From Belnapia moabensis DSM 16746 (GTDB lineage Bacteria; Pseudomonadota; Alphaproteobacteria; Acetobacterales; Acetobacteraceae): a stretch of DNA of 59,038 nt. Position 1 is the stretch's first letter, and each line of letters begins with the position of its first letter. Position numbers and translations under genes: made by a program. The DNA lies in contig NZ_JQKB01000034.1 in assembly GCF_000745835.1 (NCBI RefSeq), positions 1 to 59,038 on the forward strand. The letters are read 5' to 3'. Below the pieces are notes generated by a model that saw nothing but the letters and a program-made list of their open reading frames with translations, searched no databases and was not told the origin of the DNA. Positions 1 through 7,477 of this stretch are shown here, one piece after another.

Positions 1-255
1 CAGTAGCCGTGCCGTGGGGCCCGGTGCGCGCCGGTTCACCAGGCCTGCCAACCCCTCGGCGTTGTAACGGTGCACCCAATCGCGCAGGGTCTGCCGGTCC
101 ATGCCGCAGGTTGCGGCCGCGTCCGTGCGCGACTGCCCTTCCAGTACCAAGGCAAGAGCCAGCATGCGTCGCGCTGCGTTCGCGTCCCGACTGCGAGCTG
201 CAGCCTGCCTCAGGGCATCCGCCGACAAGTCCTGCCGCGTGATCACCACCGCCAT
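1..255 (-). CDS. IS630-family transposase, N-terminal fragment
   Basis: Minus-strand reading from an ATG at 255 gives 85 residues that run off the left edge. The fragment starts MAVVITRQDLSADALRQAAA and contains a helix-turn-helix with the order DAAATCGMDRQTLRDWVHRYNAEGL. That is the usual N-terminal DNA-binding domain of IS630/Tc1-mariner-related transposases, which cut and paste at TA sites using a DDE catalytic core. The core is not in this window. The gene is partial only because the window ends. No internal stop or frameshift is visible in this part. Confidence 0.8.
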   Translation of the reverse strand, partial: MAVVITRQDLSADALRQAAARSRDANAARRMLALALVLEGQSRTDAAATCGMDRQTLRDWVHRYNAEGLAGLVNRRAPGPTARLL

Positions 256-349
256 CGCAAGCCTCCCGAATCGAACCCCCGGGAGACAGCGAATCACGCC
301 CGCCGCAAACCGCGGATCACATGCGAGTCAGTGACCATGGCGGTTGGTA
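1..349 (-). mobile_element. IS630-family insertion sequence, 5' part (cut by window edge)
   Basis: The stretch holds the first 85 codons of an IS630-type transposase, then an untranslated leader and a terminal inverted repeat. Read on the minus strand the outer end begins TACCAACCGCCATGGTCA (positions 349 to 332). With one gap this pairs with TACCAAATCCCACTGATCA at 58705-58723, the end of the other IS630 copy. That match supports both being ends of the same kind of element. IS630 elements insert at TA dinucleotides, and a TA is present at 348-349. The element lies just upstream of the PhzF-like gene and may separate it from its original promoter. The exact boundary is inferred from the repeat. 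Confidence 0.75.
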
Positions 350-373
350 TGATCCGCTTCTCGGAGGCGCGGG

Positions 374-1255
374 ATGAGGCTTGAGTTCGAGACGGCGGAT
401 GTTTTCACCGGGCAACGCTTCGGCGGCAACCCGCTGGCCGTCGTTTTCGGGGCCGAGGCGCTGGACACGGCGGCGATGCAGCGCCTGGCTCGGGAGTTCA
501 ACCTCTCCGAGACCGTCTTCGTCCTCGGGATCGAGGGCGATGCCGCTCGCATCCGCATCTTCACCCCGGGTTCGGAACTGCCCTTTGCCGGACACCCGAA
601 CGTCGGTGCAGCGGTGCTGCTGGCGCGGCGGCTGGGGCTGGCCGGCGAGCGGCTGCTGCTCGACCAGGCGGCGGGGCGGGTGCTGGCGCGGCTCGCCAGG
701 GACGCAACGGGCGCGGTGACGGGGGCGGAGATCGAAGCGCCGCGGGCCTTCGCCGAAGCGGCACCCTTCACGGCGGCGGCAGCGGCGGCCTGCGCGGGAC
801 TGCCCGCTTCAGCGATTACCGCGCGGGTACATGCACCGCTGATCGGCGGCTGCGGCAATCACATTGCCTTTGCCGAGGTCGTGGATGCGGCCGCGCTGGC
901 GGCCGCGAGCCCGGATGCGGCGGCCTTCCGTGCCCACCTGCCGGTGAGCACGGCGACCGGGCTTTACCTGCATGCGCCGCTGCCGGATGGGCGGCGGCGG
1001 GGGCGGATGTTCGGACCGCTGGAGGGCATCCCCGAGGATCCGGCGACGGGAAGCGCGAATGTGGCGCTGGCCGCGCTGCTGCTGCGGGCGGCAGGCGGGG
1101 AGGACATCGCCCTGGAGGTCGAGCAGGGAATCGAGATGGGACGGCCAAGCCTCCTTGCGATCCGCGCGTGGGAGGATGGTGAGGGCGGCCTGCGTGCCGC
1201 GGTCGGCGGCGGCGTGGTGCCGGTCTCGCAGGGCACCATCCTCGCCGATGGATGA
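374..1255 (+). CDS. PhzF-family isomerase/epimerase-like protein
   Basis: This 293-residue protein has the full length and the fold signatures of the PhzF family. The N-terminus reads ETADVFTGQRFGGNPLAVVF, followed by an acidic residue at Glu46 within EFNLSETVFV, where the catalytic Glu45 of PhzF sits. A GSELPFAGHPNVGAA motif and a C-terminal DPATGSANVAL repeat mark the second half-barrel. Family members isomerise small metabolites such as dihydro-3-hydroxyanthranilate; most homologues outside phenazine clusters have unknown substrates, and no phenazine genes are nearby. A GGAGGCG ribosome site at 364-370 supports the start. The gene begins 24 bases after the IS630 end and overlaps the next gene by 8 bases. 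Confidence 0.85.
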   Translation: MRLEFETADVFTGQRFGGNPLAVVFGAEALDTAAMQRLAREFNLSETVFVLGIEGDAARIRIFTPGSELPFAGHPNVGAAVLLARRLGLAGERLLLDQAAGRVLARLARDATGAVTGAEIEAPRAFAEAAPFTAAAAAACAGLPASAITARVHAPLIGGCGNHIAFAEVVDAAALAAASPDAAAFRAHLPVSTATGLYLHAPLPDGRRRGRMFGPLEGIPEDPATGSANVALAALLLRAAGGEDIALEVEQGIEMGRPSLLAIRAWEDGEGGLRAAVGGGVVPVSQGTILADG

Positions 1256-1973
1256 GCTCGGCTTCCACCGAACCCTGCACCGGCTGGGGACGCTGCTGGA
1301 TGTCGGCGCGCATGAGGGCGGCTTCACCCTGCCGCTGGCCGCCCTGCCCGGCTCGCGCGTCCTGGCCTTCGAGCCGCTGCCGGAGAGCTTCGCCCGGCTC
1401 CGCACCGCGGCCGGAGGGCTCGCGCATGTGACGCTCCGGCAGGAGGCGCTCGGCGATGCGACGGGCGAGGCGGTGCTGCGCCTTCCGGTCGTCGATGGCG
1501 TGCCGAACGGGCAATGGGCGAGCCTCGCCAAGCGTTATGACGGGCACGGGACGCATGTCGGCGAGCGGCAGGTCGCGGTCCCGCTGCGACGGCTCGACGA
1601 GTTCGGCCTGGACGACCTGACGGCGGTGAAGCTCGACGCCGAGGGCGCCGAATACGAGGTGCTGCGTGGCGCGGTGGAGACACTTCGCCGCTGCCGCCCT
1701 GTGCTCTCCATCGAGATCGAGGAGCGCCACCGGCCCGGCAGCACCTGGGCCGTGCCGCCCTTCCTCGACGCGCTCGGCTATGACGGCTTCTGGGAGCATT
1801 GGGGCGACTGGCGGCCCATGGCCGGGTTCGACCGCGCCACCATGCAGGTGGCGAGCGCGGACCCCTCCGTCTTCGCCGCCTCCGACCCTTATGTCTTCGT
1901 CTTCTACTTCCTGCCGCGCGAGCTGACGCCCGCAATGCTGGATCGCTTGCGGAAGGCAGAAGCCGGCGGCTGA
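1248..1973 (+). CDS. FkbM-family SAM-dependent methyltransferase
   Basis: This 241-residue protein starts at an ATG inside the end of the PhzF-like gene, so the two are translationally coupled. The SAM-binding motif I is TLLDVGAHEGGFTLPLA near residue 15, followed by FEPLPESFARL, and the FkbM signature VKLDAEGAEYEVLRG lies near residue 130. These order the protein into the FkbM group, which usually O-methylates sugars or small molecules. No membrane segment or signal peptide is seen, so it is probably cytoplasmic. The substrate is unknown and the neighbours give no strong hint. A longer upstream reading in this frame is possible but lies inside the previous gene and lacks family similarity. 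Confidence 0.82.
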   Translation: MDELGFHRTLHRLGTLLDVGAHEGGFTLPLAALPGSRVLAFEPLPESFARLRTAAGGLAHVTLRQEALGDATGEAVLRLPVVDGVPNGQWASLAKRYDGHGTHVGERQVAVPLRRLDEFGLDDLTAVKLDAEGAEYEVLRGAVETLRRCRPVLSIEIEERHRPGSTWAVPPFLDALGYDGFWEHWGDWRPMAGFDRATMQVASADPSVFAASDPYVFVFYFLPRELTPAMLDRLRKAEAGG

Positions 1974-2024
1974 ACCCCAGCCCCTCCCCGCCCGTTCCCC
2001 TGCACGACACGGCAGGAGGGACGC

Positions 2025-2441
2025 ATGGCCAATGCAACAGACCTCGCCCATGGCGAGATACCCGACCACATCCCGGTCATCGGCAGCGACGGGCGGAACG
2101 TCGGCACGGTGGACGGCACCGAGGGCGAGTACATCAAGCTGATGCGTGACGAGGCGGGGCAGCATCGCTGGCTGCCGCGCAAGCTGGTGGCGAGCCTCGA
2201 GGGCGGGCTGGTGCGGCTCTCGCTCCCCGCGGCGCAGGCAGCGGAGGCCATGGTCGACGAGGCGGCCCTGGCGCAACGGATGGCGCTCGACCCGGATGCC
2301 GGCGCCGCCTTCGGCCGGCCGGACGACAGCGGCCCGCATGGCAGCCGCGCCCAGGCGCATGGGCCGAAGGGCAGCCCCGACCGCCTGAAGGGCGGCCAGC
2401 GGCCGGCGGCGGATGGCGGCATCAACACCCACCGGAAATAG
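2025..2441 (+). CDS. DUF2171 domain protein
   Basis: A 138-residue acidic protein. Its first 75 residues match the DUF2171 pattern: IPDHIPVIGSDGRNVGTVDG, then IKLMRDEAGQHRWLPRKLV. This is a compact beta-rich fold related to PRC-barrel-like domains found in environmental bacteria. The second half is low-complexity and charged and ends in a Gly/Pro/Arg-rich tail. A GGAGG ribosome site (2015-2019) precedes the ATG. The gene points towards epmA, leaving only 11 bases between the two convergent stops. The biochemical role is unknown; stress-related functions have been proposed for such domains, but nothing in this sequence shows it. Confidence 0.75.
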   Translation: MANATDLAHGEIPDHIPVIGSDGRNVGTVDGTEGEYIKLMRDEAGQHRWLPRKLVASLEGGLVRLSLPAAQAAEAMVDEAALAQRMALDPDAGAAFGRPDDSGPHGSRAQAHGPKGSPDRLKGGQRPAADGGINTHRK

Positions 2442-2452
2442 CCGCGCAGCGC

Positions 2453-3481
2453 TCAGGGCAGCGCGGGCAGCCACAGCACGTCGCTGATCCGCCGGGCGCC
2501 GGAGGCGAGCATCGCCAGCCGGTCGAAGCCGAGGGCAATGCCGCTGCCCGCCGGCATGCCGTGTTCCAGCGCGGCAAGGAATTCCTCGTCGATATCCCAG
2601 GCCTCGCCCGGGTGCTGGGCGCGGCGGGCCTCAGTATCGGCGATGAAGCGGGCACGCTGCTCCACCGGGTCGGTCAGCTCGTCGAAGGCGTTGGCCAGCT
2701 CGATCCCGCCGGCGAAGAGCTCGAAGCGCAGCGCCGCGCGCGGATCGGCCGGGTCACGCCGGGCGAGCGCCGCCTGCGGCGCCGGCCAATGGGTCAGGAA
2801 GGTCGCCCGCTCCCGTCCGAGATGCGGCTCGACCCGCTCCAGCAGCAGGCGGAAGAACAGGTCCTCCCACCCCTCCCCCTCGCGCGGCGAGATGCCGATG
2901 GCGCTGGCGGCGGCGCCGAGCGCCCCGGCATCGCCCTCGGTCGCCAGGATGTCGAGGCCGCCGCACCAGCGGTCGAAGGCCTCGGCCATGGTGATGCGCT
3001 CGAAGGGCAGGGTCAGGTCGGTCTCCACCCCCTCATGGCTGATGCGGGGCGGGCAGACGCCACGGACGAACTCCTCCGCCTGATCCATCAGCCCGGCGAG
3101 GCCGAGACCGGGGGCGTACCATTCGAGCATGGTGAATTCCGGGGCATGGCGCGGGCTCGCCTCGCCGTTGCGCCAGACCCGGGCCAGCTCGAAGACCGGG
3201 CCGGCGCCAGCGACCAGCAGGCGCTTCAGCGCCAACTCGGGCGAGGTGCGCAGCCACAGGGTCCGCCGCGCGCCGACACCGAGATGAGGCACGTATTCGC
3301 TACGGAAGGCCTGGAGATGAACCTCCATGCCCGGCACGGGCACGAGGCAGGGCGTCTCCACCTCGGTGAAGCCGTGGGTGGCGAAGAAATCCCGCGTGGC
3401 CGCGGTCAGCGCGGTGCGGCGATGGAGGAAGGGCAGCCGGTCGGCGAGGCTCGCCGGGTGCCAGTTCGGCAGGGAGGGCAT
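2453..3481 (-). CDS. epmA: EF-P--(R)-beta-lysine ligase EpmA
   Basis: A 342-residue class II lysyl-tRNA-synthetase-like enzyme without the anticodon-binding domain, the right size for EpmA (PoxA/GenX/YjeA). Motif 1 lies around FATHGFTEVETPCLVPVPGM, motif 2 is LARVWRNGEASPRHAPEFTMLEW, and motif 3 is GSGIALGFDRLAML near the C-terminus. EpmA activates (R)-beta-lysine with ATP and attaches it to a conserved lysine of elongation factor P. The next gene on the other strand is EpmB, which makes the beta-lysine, and efp itself lies at 5353, so the context fits. The ATG at 3481 leaves 38 bases before the preferred epmB start, implying overlapping divergent promoters. Confidence 0.9.
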   Translation of the reverse strand: MPSLPNWHPASLADRLPFLHRRTALTAATRDFFATHGFTEVETPCLVPVPGMEVHLQAFRSEYVPHLGVGARRTLWLRTSPELALKRLLVAGAGPVFELARVWRNGEASPRHAPEFTMLEWYAPGLGLAGLMDQAEEFVRGVCPPRISHEGVETDLTLPFERITMAEAFDRWCGGLDILATEGDAGALGAAASAIGISPREGEGWEDLFFRLLLERVEPHLGRERATFLTHWPAPQAALARRDPADPRAALRFELFAGGIELANAFDELTDPVEQRARFIADTEARRAQHPGEAWDIDEEFLAALEHGMPAGSGIALGFDRLAMLASGARRISDVLWLPALP

Positions 3482-3519
3482 TGCCGCGGAGCATGCCAGG
3501 GATTAGCTCCCGCCGCATC

Positions 3520-4500
3520 ATGTCGACCCGCACCCTCCGCAGCGCCGCCGATCTCGCCGATGCCAGGCTGCTGCCCGCCGATGCGGTGGCAGCGGTGGCG
3601 CGGGTCGGAGAGCGCTACAGCATTGCGGTGACGCCGGCCGTCGCCGGGCTGATCGACCGCGCCGACCCGGCGGACCCCATCGCCCGGCAATACATCCCCG
3701 ATGCCGCCGAGTTGCTGACCGCCGCCCACGAGCTCGAGGACCCGACGGCGGATGCGCCCTTCACCCCGGTCGAGGGCGTGGTGCATCGTTACCCGGATAG
3801 GGCGCTGCTGAAGCCGCTGCTCGCCTGCCCGGTCTATTGCCGCTTCTGCTTCCGCCGCGAGGCGGTCGGTGCCGATGGCGGCGTGCTGGGCGAGGCGGCT
3901 CTGGAAGCGGCGCTCGATTGGTTCGCGCGGACGCCGGCGGTGCGGGAGGCGATCCTCACCGGCGGCGATCCGCTGATGCTCTCGCCGCGGCGGCTGGGCG
4001 CGATCCTCGGGCGGCTGGCGGCGATGCCGCATATCGAGCTGCTGCGAATCCACAGCCGCGTGCCGGTGGCGGCGCCCGATCTCGTCACGCCCGCGCTGGC
4101 CGAGGCGCTCGGGGCGGTGGCGAGGCCGCTCTATCTCTGCGTCCATGCCAACCATGCGCGGGAATTCTCCCCCGCCGCCATAGAGGCGCTGGGGCGGCTG
4201 CACCGCGCGGGCGTGGTGGTGCTCGGGCAGAGCGTGCTGCTGCGCGGGGTGAATGACAGCGCCGAGGCGTTGGAGGGGTTGTTCCGCGCCATGCTGCGGG
4301 CGCGGGTGAAGCCCTACTACCTCCACCAGCTCGACCCGGCGCCGGGGACGGCGCGCTTCGCCGTGCCGGTGGAGGAAGGCCGCGCGCTGCTGCGGGCGCT
4401 GCGCGGGAGGGTCAGCGGTCTCGCCTGGCCGACTTATGTGCAGGAACGGCCAGGCGGTGCCGGGAAAGTGCCGCTCGGGCCAGCTTATGACGGCGCCTGA
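3520..4500 (+). CDS. epmB: L-lysine 2,3-aminomutase EpmB (EF-P beta-lysylation)
   Basis: A radical SAM and PLP enzyme of 326 residues. The iron-sulfur cluster motif CPVYCRFC places cysteines at 103, 107 and 110. ILTGGDPL follows, and the C-terminal PGGAGK carries the expected PLP-binding lysine at about residue 316. EpmB converts L-alpha-lysine to (R)-beta-lysine, the substrate that EpmA loads on EF-P; catabolic KamA-type aminomutases are longer and sit with lysine-degradation genes, which are absent here. The ATG at 3520 is preferred because homologues begin near STRTLRSAADL; an in-frame TTG at 3481 and ATG at 3493 are alternatives. The 3' end overlaps the convergent membrane protein gene by 16 bases. 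Confidence 0.85.
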   Translation: MSTRTLRSAADLADARLLPADAVAAVARVGERYSIAVTPAVAGLIDRADPADPIARQYIPDAAELLTAAHELEDPTADAPFTPVEGVVHRYPDRALLKPLLACPVYCRFCFRREAVGADGGVLGEAALEAALDWFARTPAVREAILTGGDPLMLSPRRLGAILGRLAAMPHIELLRIHSRVPVAAPDLVTPALAEALGAVARPLYLCVHANHAREFSPAAIEALGRLHRAGVVVLGQSVLLRGVNDSAEALEGLFRAMLRARVKPYYLHQLDPAPGTARFAVPVEEGRALLRALRGRVSGLAWPTYVQERPGGAGKVPLGPAYDGA

Positions 4501-5072
4501 TCGCGCGGGATCGGCTGCGCCTCGACCTGGCGGCTGACGGCGGCCGGTTCGCGCTCCAGCAGCGGCGCCTGCGGGGCCGGGTTCAGCCGCGGCTCGGCCG
4601 GTGGCACCAGCCAGCCTGCGGCATAGGGGCCGCGCACGGTGACCAGTGCGAGGATCGCCAGCAGGAAGAGCAGGCCGAAGGGGAAGCCGTTGCCGATCGT
4701 CAGCAGCATGTTAATAATGCCGGCGCCAAGCAGGATGACCAGCAGCACGGCGGCGCGCTGCGGCTCGGTCAGCCTGTCATACCAGAGATTCCAGCGGTAG
4801 AGGCTGTCGGCGCCTTCGATCCGCATCTGCGCGCGGCCCGGCTGCTCCGGGTGAGGCTGGACCCAGCCCATCGCATGCGGCAGGCGCACCGCCGTCAGCG
4901 CGGCGATCGCCAGGATGACCAACAGGGCGAAGGGGAAGCCTATCGCGACCGTCAGCCACATGTTGATGGCGCCGACCAGCACCACCGCTCCGGCGACGAC
5001 ATTGAACCGCAGGTCCTCGGGCGCCTGGTCATACAGGCGGTTCCAGTGCTGCACGCGTTCGGCATAGGTCAT
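4485..5072 (-). CDS. Membrane protein with a duplicated two-helix module, unknown function
   Basis: A 195-residue protein I do not recognise by name. It contains two copies of one module. The first (about 11-71) runs NRLYDQ...INMWLTVAIGFPFALL...PHAMGW. The second (about 94-155) runs NLWYDR...INMLLTIGNGFPFGLL...PYAAGW. Each module has a Trp/Asn/Tyr-rich amphipathic start and two hydrophobic segments joined by a GFPF turn. The C-terminal 40 residues are proline-rich and probably soluble. A GGAGGGG ribosome site at 5083-5089 fits the ATG at 5072. It lies between epmB and efp but on the opposite strand, so it need not share their job. An inner-membrane location is inferred. Confidence 0.7.
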   Translation of the reverse strand: MTYAERVQHWNRLYDQAPEDLRFNVVAGAVVLVGAINMWLTVAIGFPFALLVILAIAALTAVRLPHAMGWVQPHPEQPGRAQMRIEGADSLYRWNLWYDRLTEPQRAAVLLVILLGAGIINMLLTIGNGFPFGLLFLLAILALVTVRGPYAAGWLVPPAEPRLNPAPQAPLLEREPAAVSRQVEAQPIPRDQAPS

Positions 5073-5352
5073 GGATGTTCCCCTCCGGGTTGATCTCGGT
5101 TTGTGCGCTCTCCAGGTGTCGGTGCGGCCGCATGCAAGGAATGGGCGGCGCGCTGTCGCTTGCGCCGGCGTGATAGACGCAAGGGCGCCGGGCGAGGGAT
5201 CACATGGCCTCGACGGGGCATGGTGCCAAGGGCGGAACGGTAGGCGAGGTTGCCAGGACGGGGCTTGGCCGCTAAACCGCGGCCAGTCCGCGTGCCGGCC
5301 CCGCCGGCGCGCCGCTGCTCATTCCGCCCTTTCAGACGTCAGGTCCCGCCCC
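5073..5352. other. Gene-free stretch upstream of efp
   Basis: These 280 bases separate the divergently read membrane protein and efp. I see no credible gene or tRNA here. An inverted repeat TGGCCGC/GCGGCCA (5266-5272 and 5279-5285, loop TAAACC) lies about 70 bases before the efp start and would form a hairpin in the efp leader. It is not followed by a T run, so it is not an obvious terminator. The promoters of both genes must lie here, but no clear -35/-10 pair stands out in the GC-rich sequence. Confidence 0.4.
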
Positions 5353-5922
5353 ATGGCAAAGATGCAAGCCAACCAGATGCGTGCCGGCATGGTCATCGAG
5401 TTCGAAGGCCAGCGCTACACCATCCTCAAGCAGAACATCATGATCCCGGGCAAGGGCAACGCGATCATCCAGGTCGACATGCGCAACATCAAGACCGGCG
5501 CGAAGAAGGACCAGCGCTGGCGCACGGCGGACACCGTCGAGCGGCTGATGACCGAGGACAAGGAGTTCACCTACTCCTACGCCGAGGGCGACACGCTGAT
5601 CCTGATGGACCCGGAGACCTACGAGCAGACCACCGTCTCGAAGGACATCCTCGGCGACCGGCTGCCCTTCCTGGTCGAGAACATGACCGTCGGCGTGCGG
5701 CTGATCGAGGGCGAGCCGGTGGCGATGACCCTGCCGCCGCAGGTGACGCTCGAGGTGGTCGAGGCCGACCCGGTGGTGAAGGGGCAGACCGCCGCTTCCT
5801 CCTACAAGCCGGCCATGCTGTCGAACGGCGTGAAGACCATGGTGCCGCCCTTCGTCACCACCGGCGAGAAGATCGTCGTGAGCACCGAGGACGCCTCCTA
5901 TGTGGAGCGGGCCAAGGGCTGA
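5353..5922 (+). CDS. efp: Elongation factor P
   Basis: A 189-residue protein with the length and three-domain layout of EF-P. It binds between the P and E sites of the ribosome and relieves stalling at proline stretches. The tip of domain I reads NIMIPGKGNA, with the modifiable lysine at position 34, the residue EpmA beta-lysylates. The presence of epmA and epmB in the same 3.5 kb fits a lysine-modified, rather than rhamnosylated (Arg32), EF-P. The later domains show the usual VTLEVVEADPVVKGQTAASSYKPAML-type segment and a C-terminal GEKIVVSTEDASYVERA. The ATG at 5353 is the expected start. An IMPase gene follows after 15 bases, probably in the same transcript. Confidence 0.95.
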   Translation: MAKMQANQMRAGMVIEFEGQRYTILKQNIMIPGKGNAIIQVDMRNIKTGAKKDQRWRTADTVERLMTEDKEFTYSYAEGDTLILMDPETYEQTTVSKDILGDRLPFLVENMTVGVRLIEGEPVAMTLPPQVTLEVVEADPVVKGQTAASSYKPAMLSNGVKTMVPPFVTTGEKIVVSTEDASYVERAKG

Positions 5923-5937
5923 GAGAGGAATCGAGTC

Positions 5938-6792
5938 TTGGCGTCTCCTGCCCGTCTCTCGCCTGCGCTCAATGTCGTCGTCTCGGCGGTGCAGAAGGCC
6001 GGGCGCCGGCTGCTGCGCGACTTCGCCGAGGTCGAGCAGCTCCAGGTGTCCTCCAAGGGGCCCGGCGACTTCGTCTCCCAGGCTGATCTTCGGGCGGAGG
6101 AGACGCTGCGCCAGGATCTCGGTCGGGCGCGGCCGAATTTCGCCTTCCTCATGGAGGAGAGCGGCACCCACGGGGCAGAGGATTGGGAGTGGCGCTGGGT
6201 CGTCGATCCACTCGACGGCACCACCAACTTCCTGCACGGCATCCCGCATTGGGCGATCAGCGTCGGCATCGAGCGGCGGCTGGAGGACGGGCGGAGCGAA
6301 CTCGTCGCCGGTGTCGTCTACAACCCGGCCGCCAACGAGATGTTCTGGGCGGAGCGGGGCGTCGGCGCCTTCCTGAACGACCGGCGGCTGCGCGTCTCCG
6401 GGCGGAAGGACCTGCGCGAGGCGCTGTTCGCCACCGGCATCCCCTTCGCCGCGGCGCCGCGCCGGGCGGAGTTCACCCATACCCTCGCCCGGATCATGCC
6501 GCAGGTGGCAGGCGTGCGGCGCTTCGGCGCGGCCTCGCTCGACCTCGCCTGGTTGGCTGCCGGCCGCTACGACGGCTATTGGGAACTGAACCTCAAGAAG
6601 TGGGACATCGCCGCGGGCCTCGTCCTGGTGCGGGAGGCGGGCGGCTTCATCACCGATCCGCAGGGCGGCGATGCCTATTACGCCGAGGGCAATGTCGTCG
6701 CCGGCAACCAGGCGCTGCAAGGCAAGCTGCGCGAGGTGGTGGCGGAGGGTGTCGCCGCCGCCGAGGCGAGCCGCCAGCGCCAGGCGGGTTGA
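5938..6792 (+). CDS. suhB: Inositol monophosphatase family protein (SuhB-like)
   Basis: This 284-residue protein carries the metal-dependent phosphatase motifs of the IMPase family in order: MEESG (Glu73/Glu74), VVDPLDGTTNFLHG (Asp90, Asp93) and a C-terminal LKKWDIAAGLVLVREAGG. Such enzymes remove phosphate from myo-inositol-1-phosphate or related sugars using two or three Mg2+ ions; the bacterial SuhB also binds RNA polymerase. The start is a TTG at 5938 preceded by GAGAGGAA, 15 bases after the efp stop, so co-transcription with efp is likely. The efp-suhB pairing is common in alphaproteobacteria by general knowledge. The protein is full length with no odd features. The exact substrate is not shown by the sequence. 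Confidence 0.85.
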   Translation: MASPARLSPALNVVVSAVQKAGRRLLRDFAEVEQLQVSSKGPGDFVSQADLRAEETLRQDLGRARPNFAFLMEESGTHGAEDWEWRWVVDPLDGTTNFLHGIPHWAISVGIERRLEDGRSELVAGVVYNPAANEMFWAERGVGAFLNDRRLRVSGRKDLREALFATGIPFAAAPRRAEFTHTLARIMPQVAGVRRFGAASLDLAWLAAGRYDGYWELNLKKWDIAAGLVLVREAGGFITDPQGGDAYYAEGNVVAGNQALQGKLREVVAEGVAAAEASRQRQAG

Positions 6793-6942
6793 GGCCGGGC
6801 GTTGGATTTCATGGCCGGCCCTGCTCCGGTGCGGCCTCCGTTCGCACTGGCTCCCGGATCCCGTCCTGGCTTGCTATTCTATCGAGCAGATAGTTCCGCT
6901 CAGGTGATTCCACCTGGCCGGGGTTTGCCCTAGTTTGGTGAA

Positions 6943-7467
6943 GTGACGCGCCTCGCCATCGTCCTCTGGCTGCTGGCCAGCCTGCATCCGGCCGCGGCCC
7001 AGCCGACGGAGGCGGAGGAGAGCATCCCTGCCCCGCCCGCGGCTGTGCCGCCGCGCCCGGCCGATCTCGCCGGACCTCAGCCCGCGACGGCCTTGTCCCC
7101 GCCCGCCCTGGCGCTCCGCGGCCTGCCGGCCGGGCTGGAGGCGTTGCCGAATGGCGGGGCGCGGCTGCGCTTCCCCGCCGGGACCGATAGCTTGCCGCAA
7201 GGCGCCGAGGGCAGCCTCGCCGATCTCGGCCGCCGCATCGCTGCCGGGCCGGCCGGGCGGGTGACGGTGACGGCCCAAGCCTCTGGGCCGGTCGCCGACA
7301 TCTCCGCGGCGCGGCGCACGAGCCTCGCCCGCGCGATCGCGGTCAAGCAGGCCCTGGCCACGGGCGGCCTTGCGCCGACGCGGATCGATTTGCGCCCTAT
7401 GGGCCGCACCGGCGAGCCATTCGATGCCGTCGATATCCAGCCGCCCGAGCCACCGCCGGCGCGATGA
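6943..7467 (+). CDS. Secreted OmpA-fold protein upstream of a MotA/MotB-like pair
   Basis: A 174-residue protein from a GTG start. A signal peptide (residues 1-19, ending HPAAAQ) predicts export. A Pro/Ala-rich linker of about 50 residues leads to a region around 65-160 with the pattern of an OmpA-like domain: ARLRFPAGTDSLPQGAEGSL, VTVTAQASG, then SAARRTSLARAIAVKQALATGGL. That is the strand-helix order and the RA.AV..L..GG signature of peptidoglycan-binding OmpA folds, although the usual arginine and aspartate ligands are only partly kept. The next gene begins 10 bases later. It probably forms one operon with the MotA-like and MotB-like genes and may act as a periplasmic partner of that machine. 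The function is inferred. Confidence 0.6.
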   Translation: MTRLAIVLWLLASLHPAAAQPTEAEESIPAPPAAVPPRPADLAGPQPATALSPPALALRGLPAGLEALPNGGARLRFPAGTDSLPQGAEGSLADLGRRIAAGPAGRVTVTAQASGPVADISAARRTSLARAIAVKQALATGGLAPTRIDLRPMGRTGEPFDAVDIQPPEPPPAR

Positions 7468-7477
7468 GGAGCCATCG

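Noticed and set aside
816-2474. Long minus-strand open reading of about 550 codons opposite PhzF, FkbM and DUF2171 genes
   Set aside because: It is rich in Arg, Ala, Pro and His with no family pattern, and the opposite strand carries three clear gene families. Such antisense frames are common in DNA this rich in GC.
5073-5352. A tRNA gene in the gap before efp
   Set aside because: The hairpin at 5266-5285 is isolated and the other tRNA arms and CCA-end context are missing.
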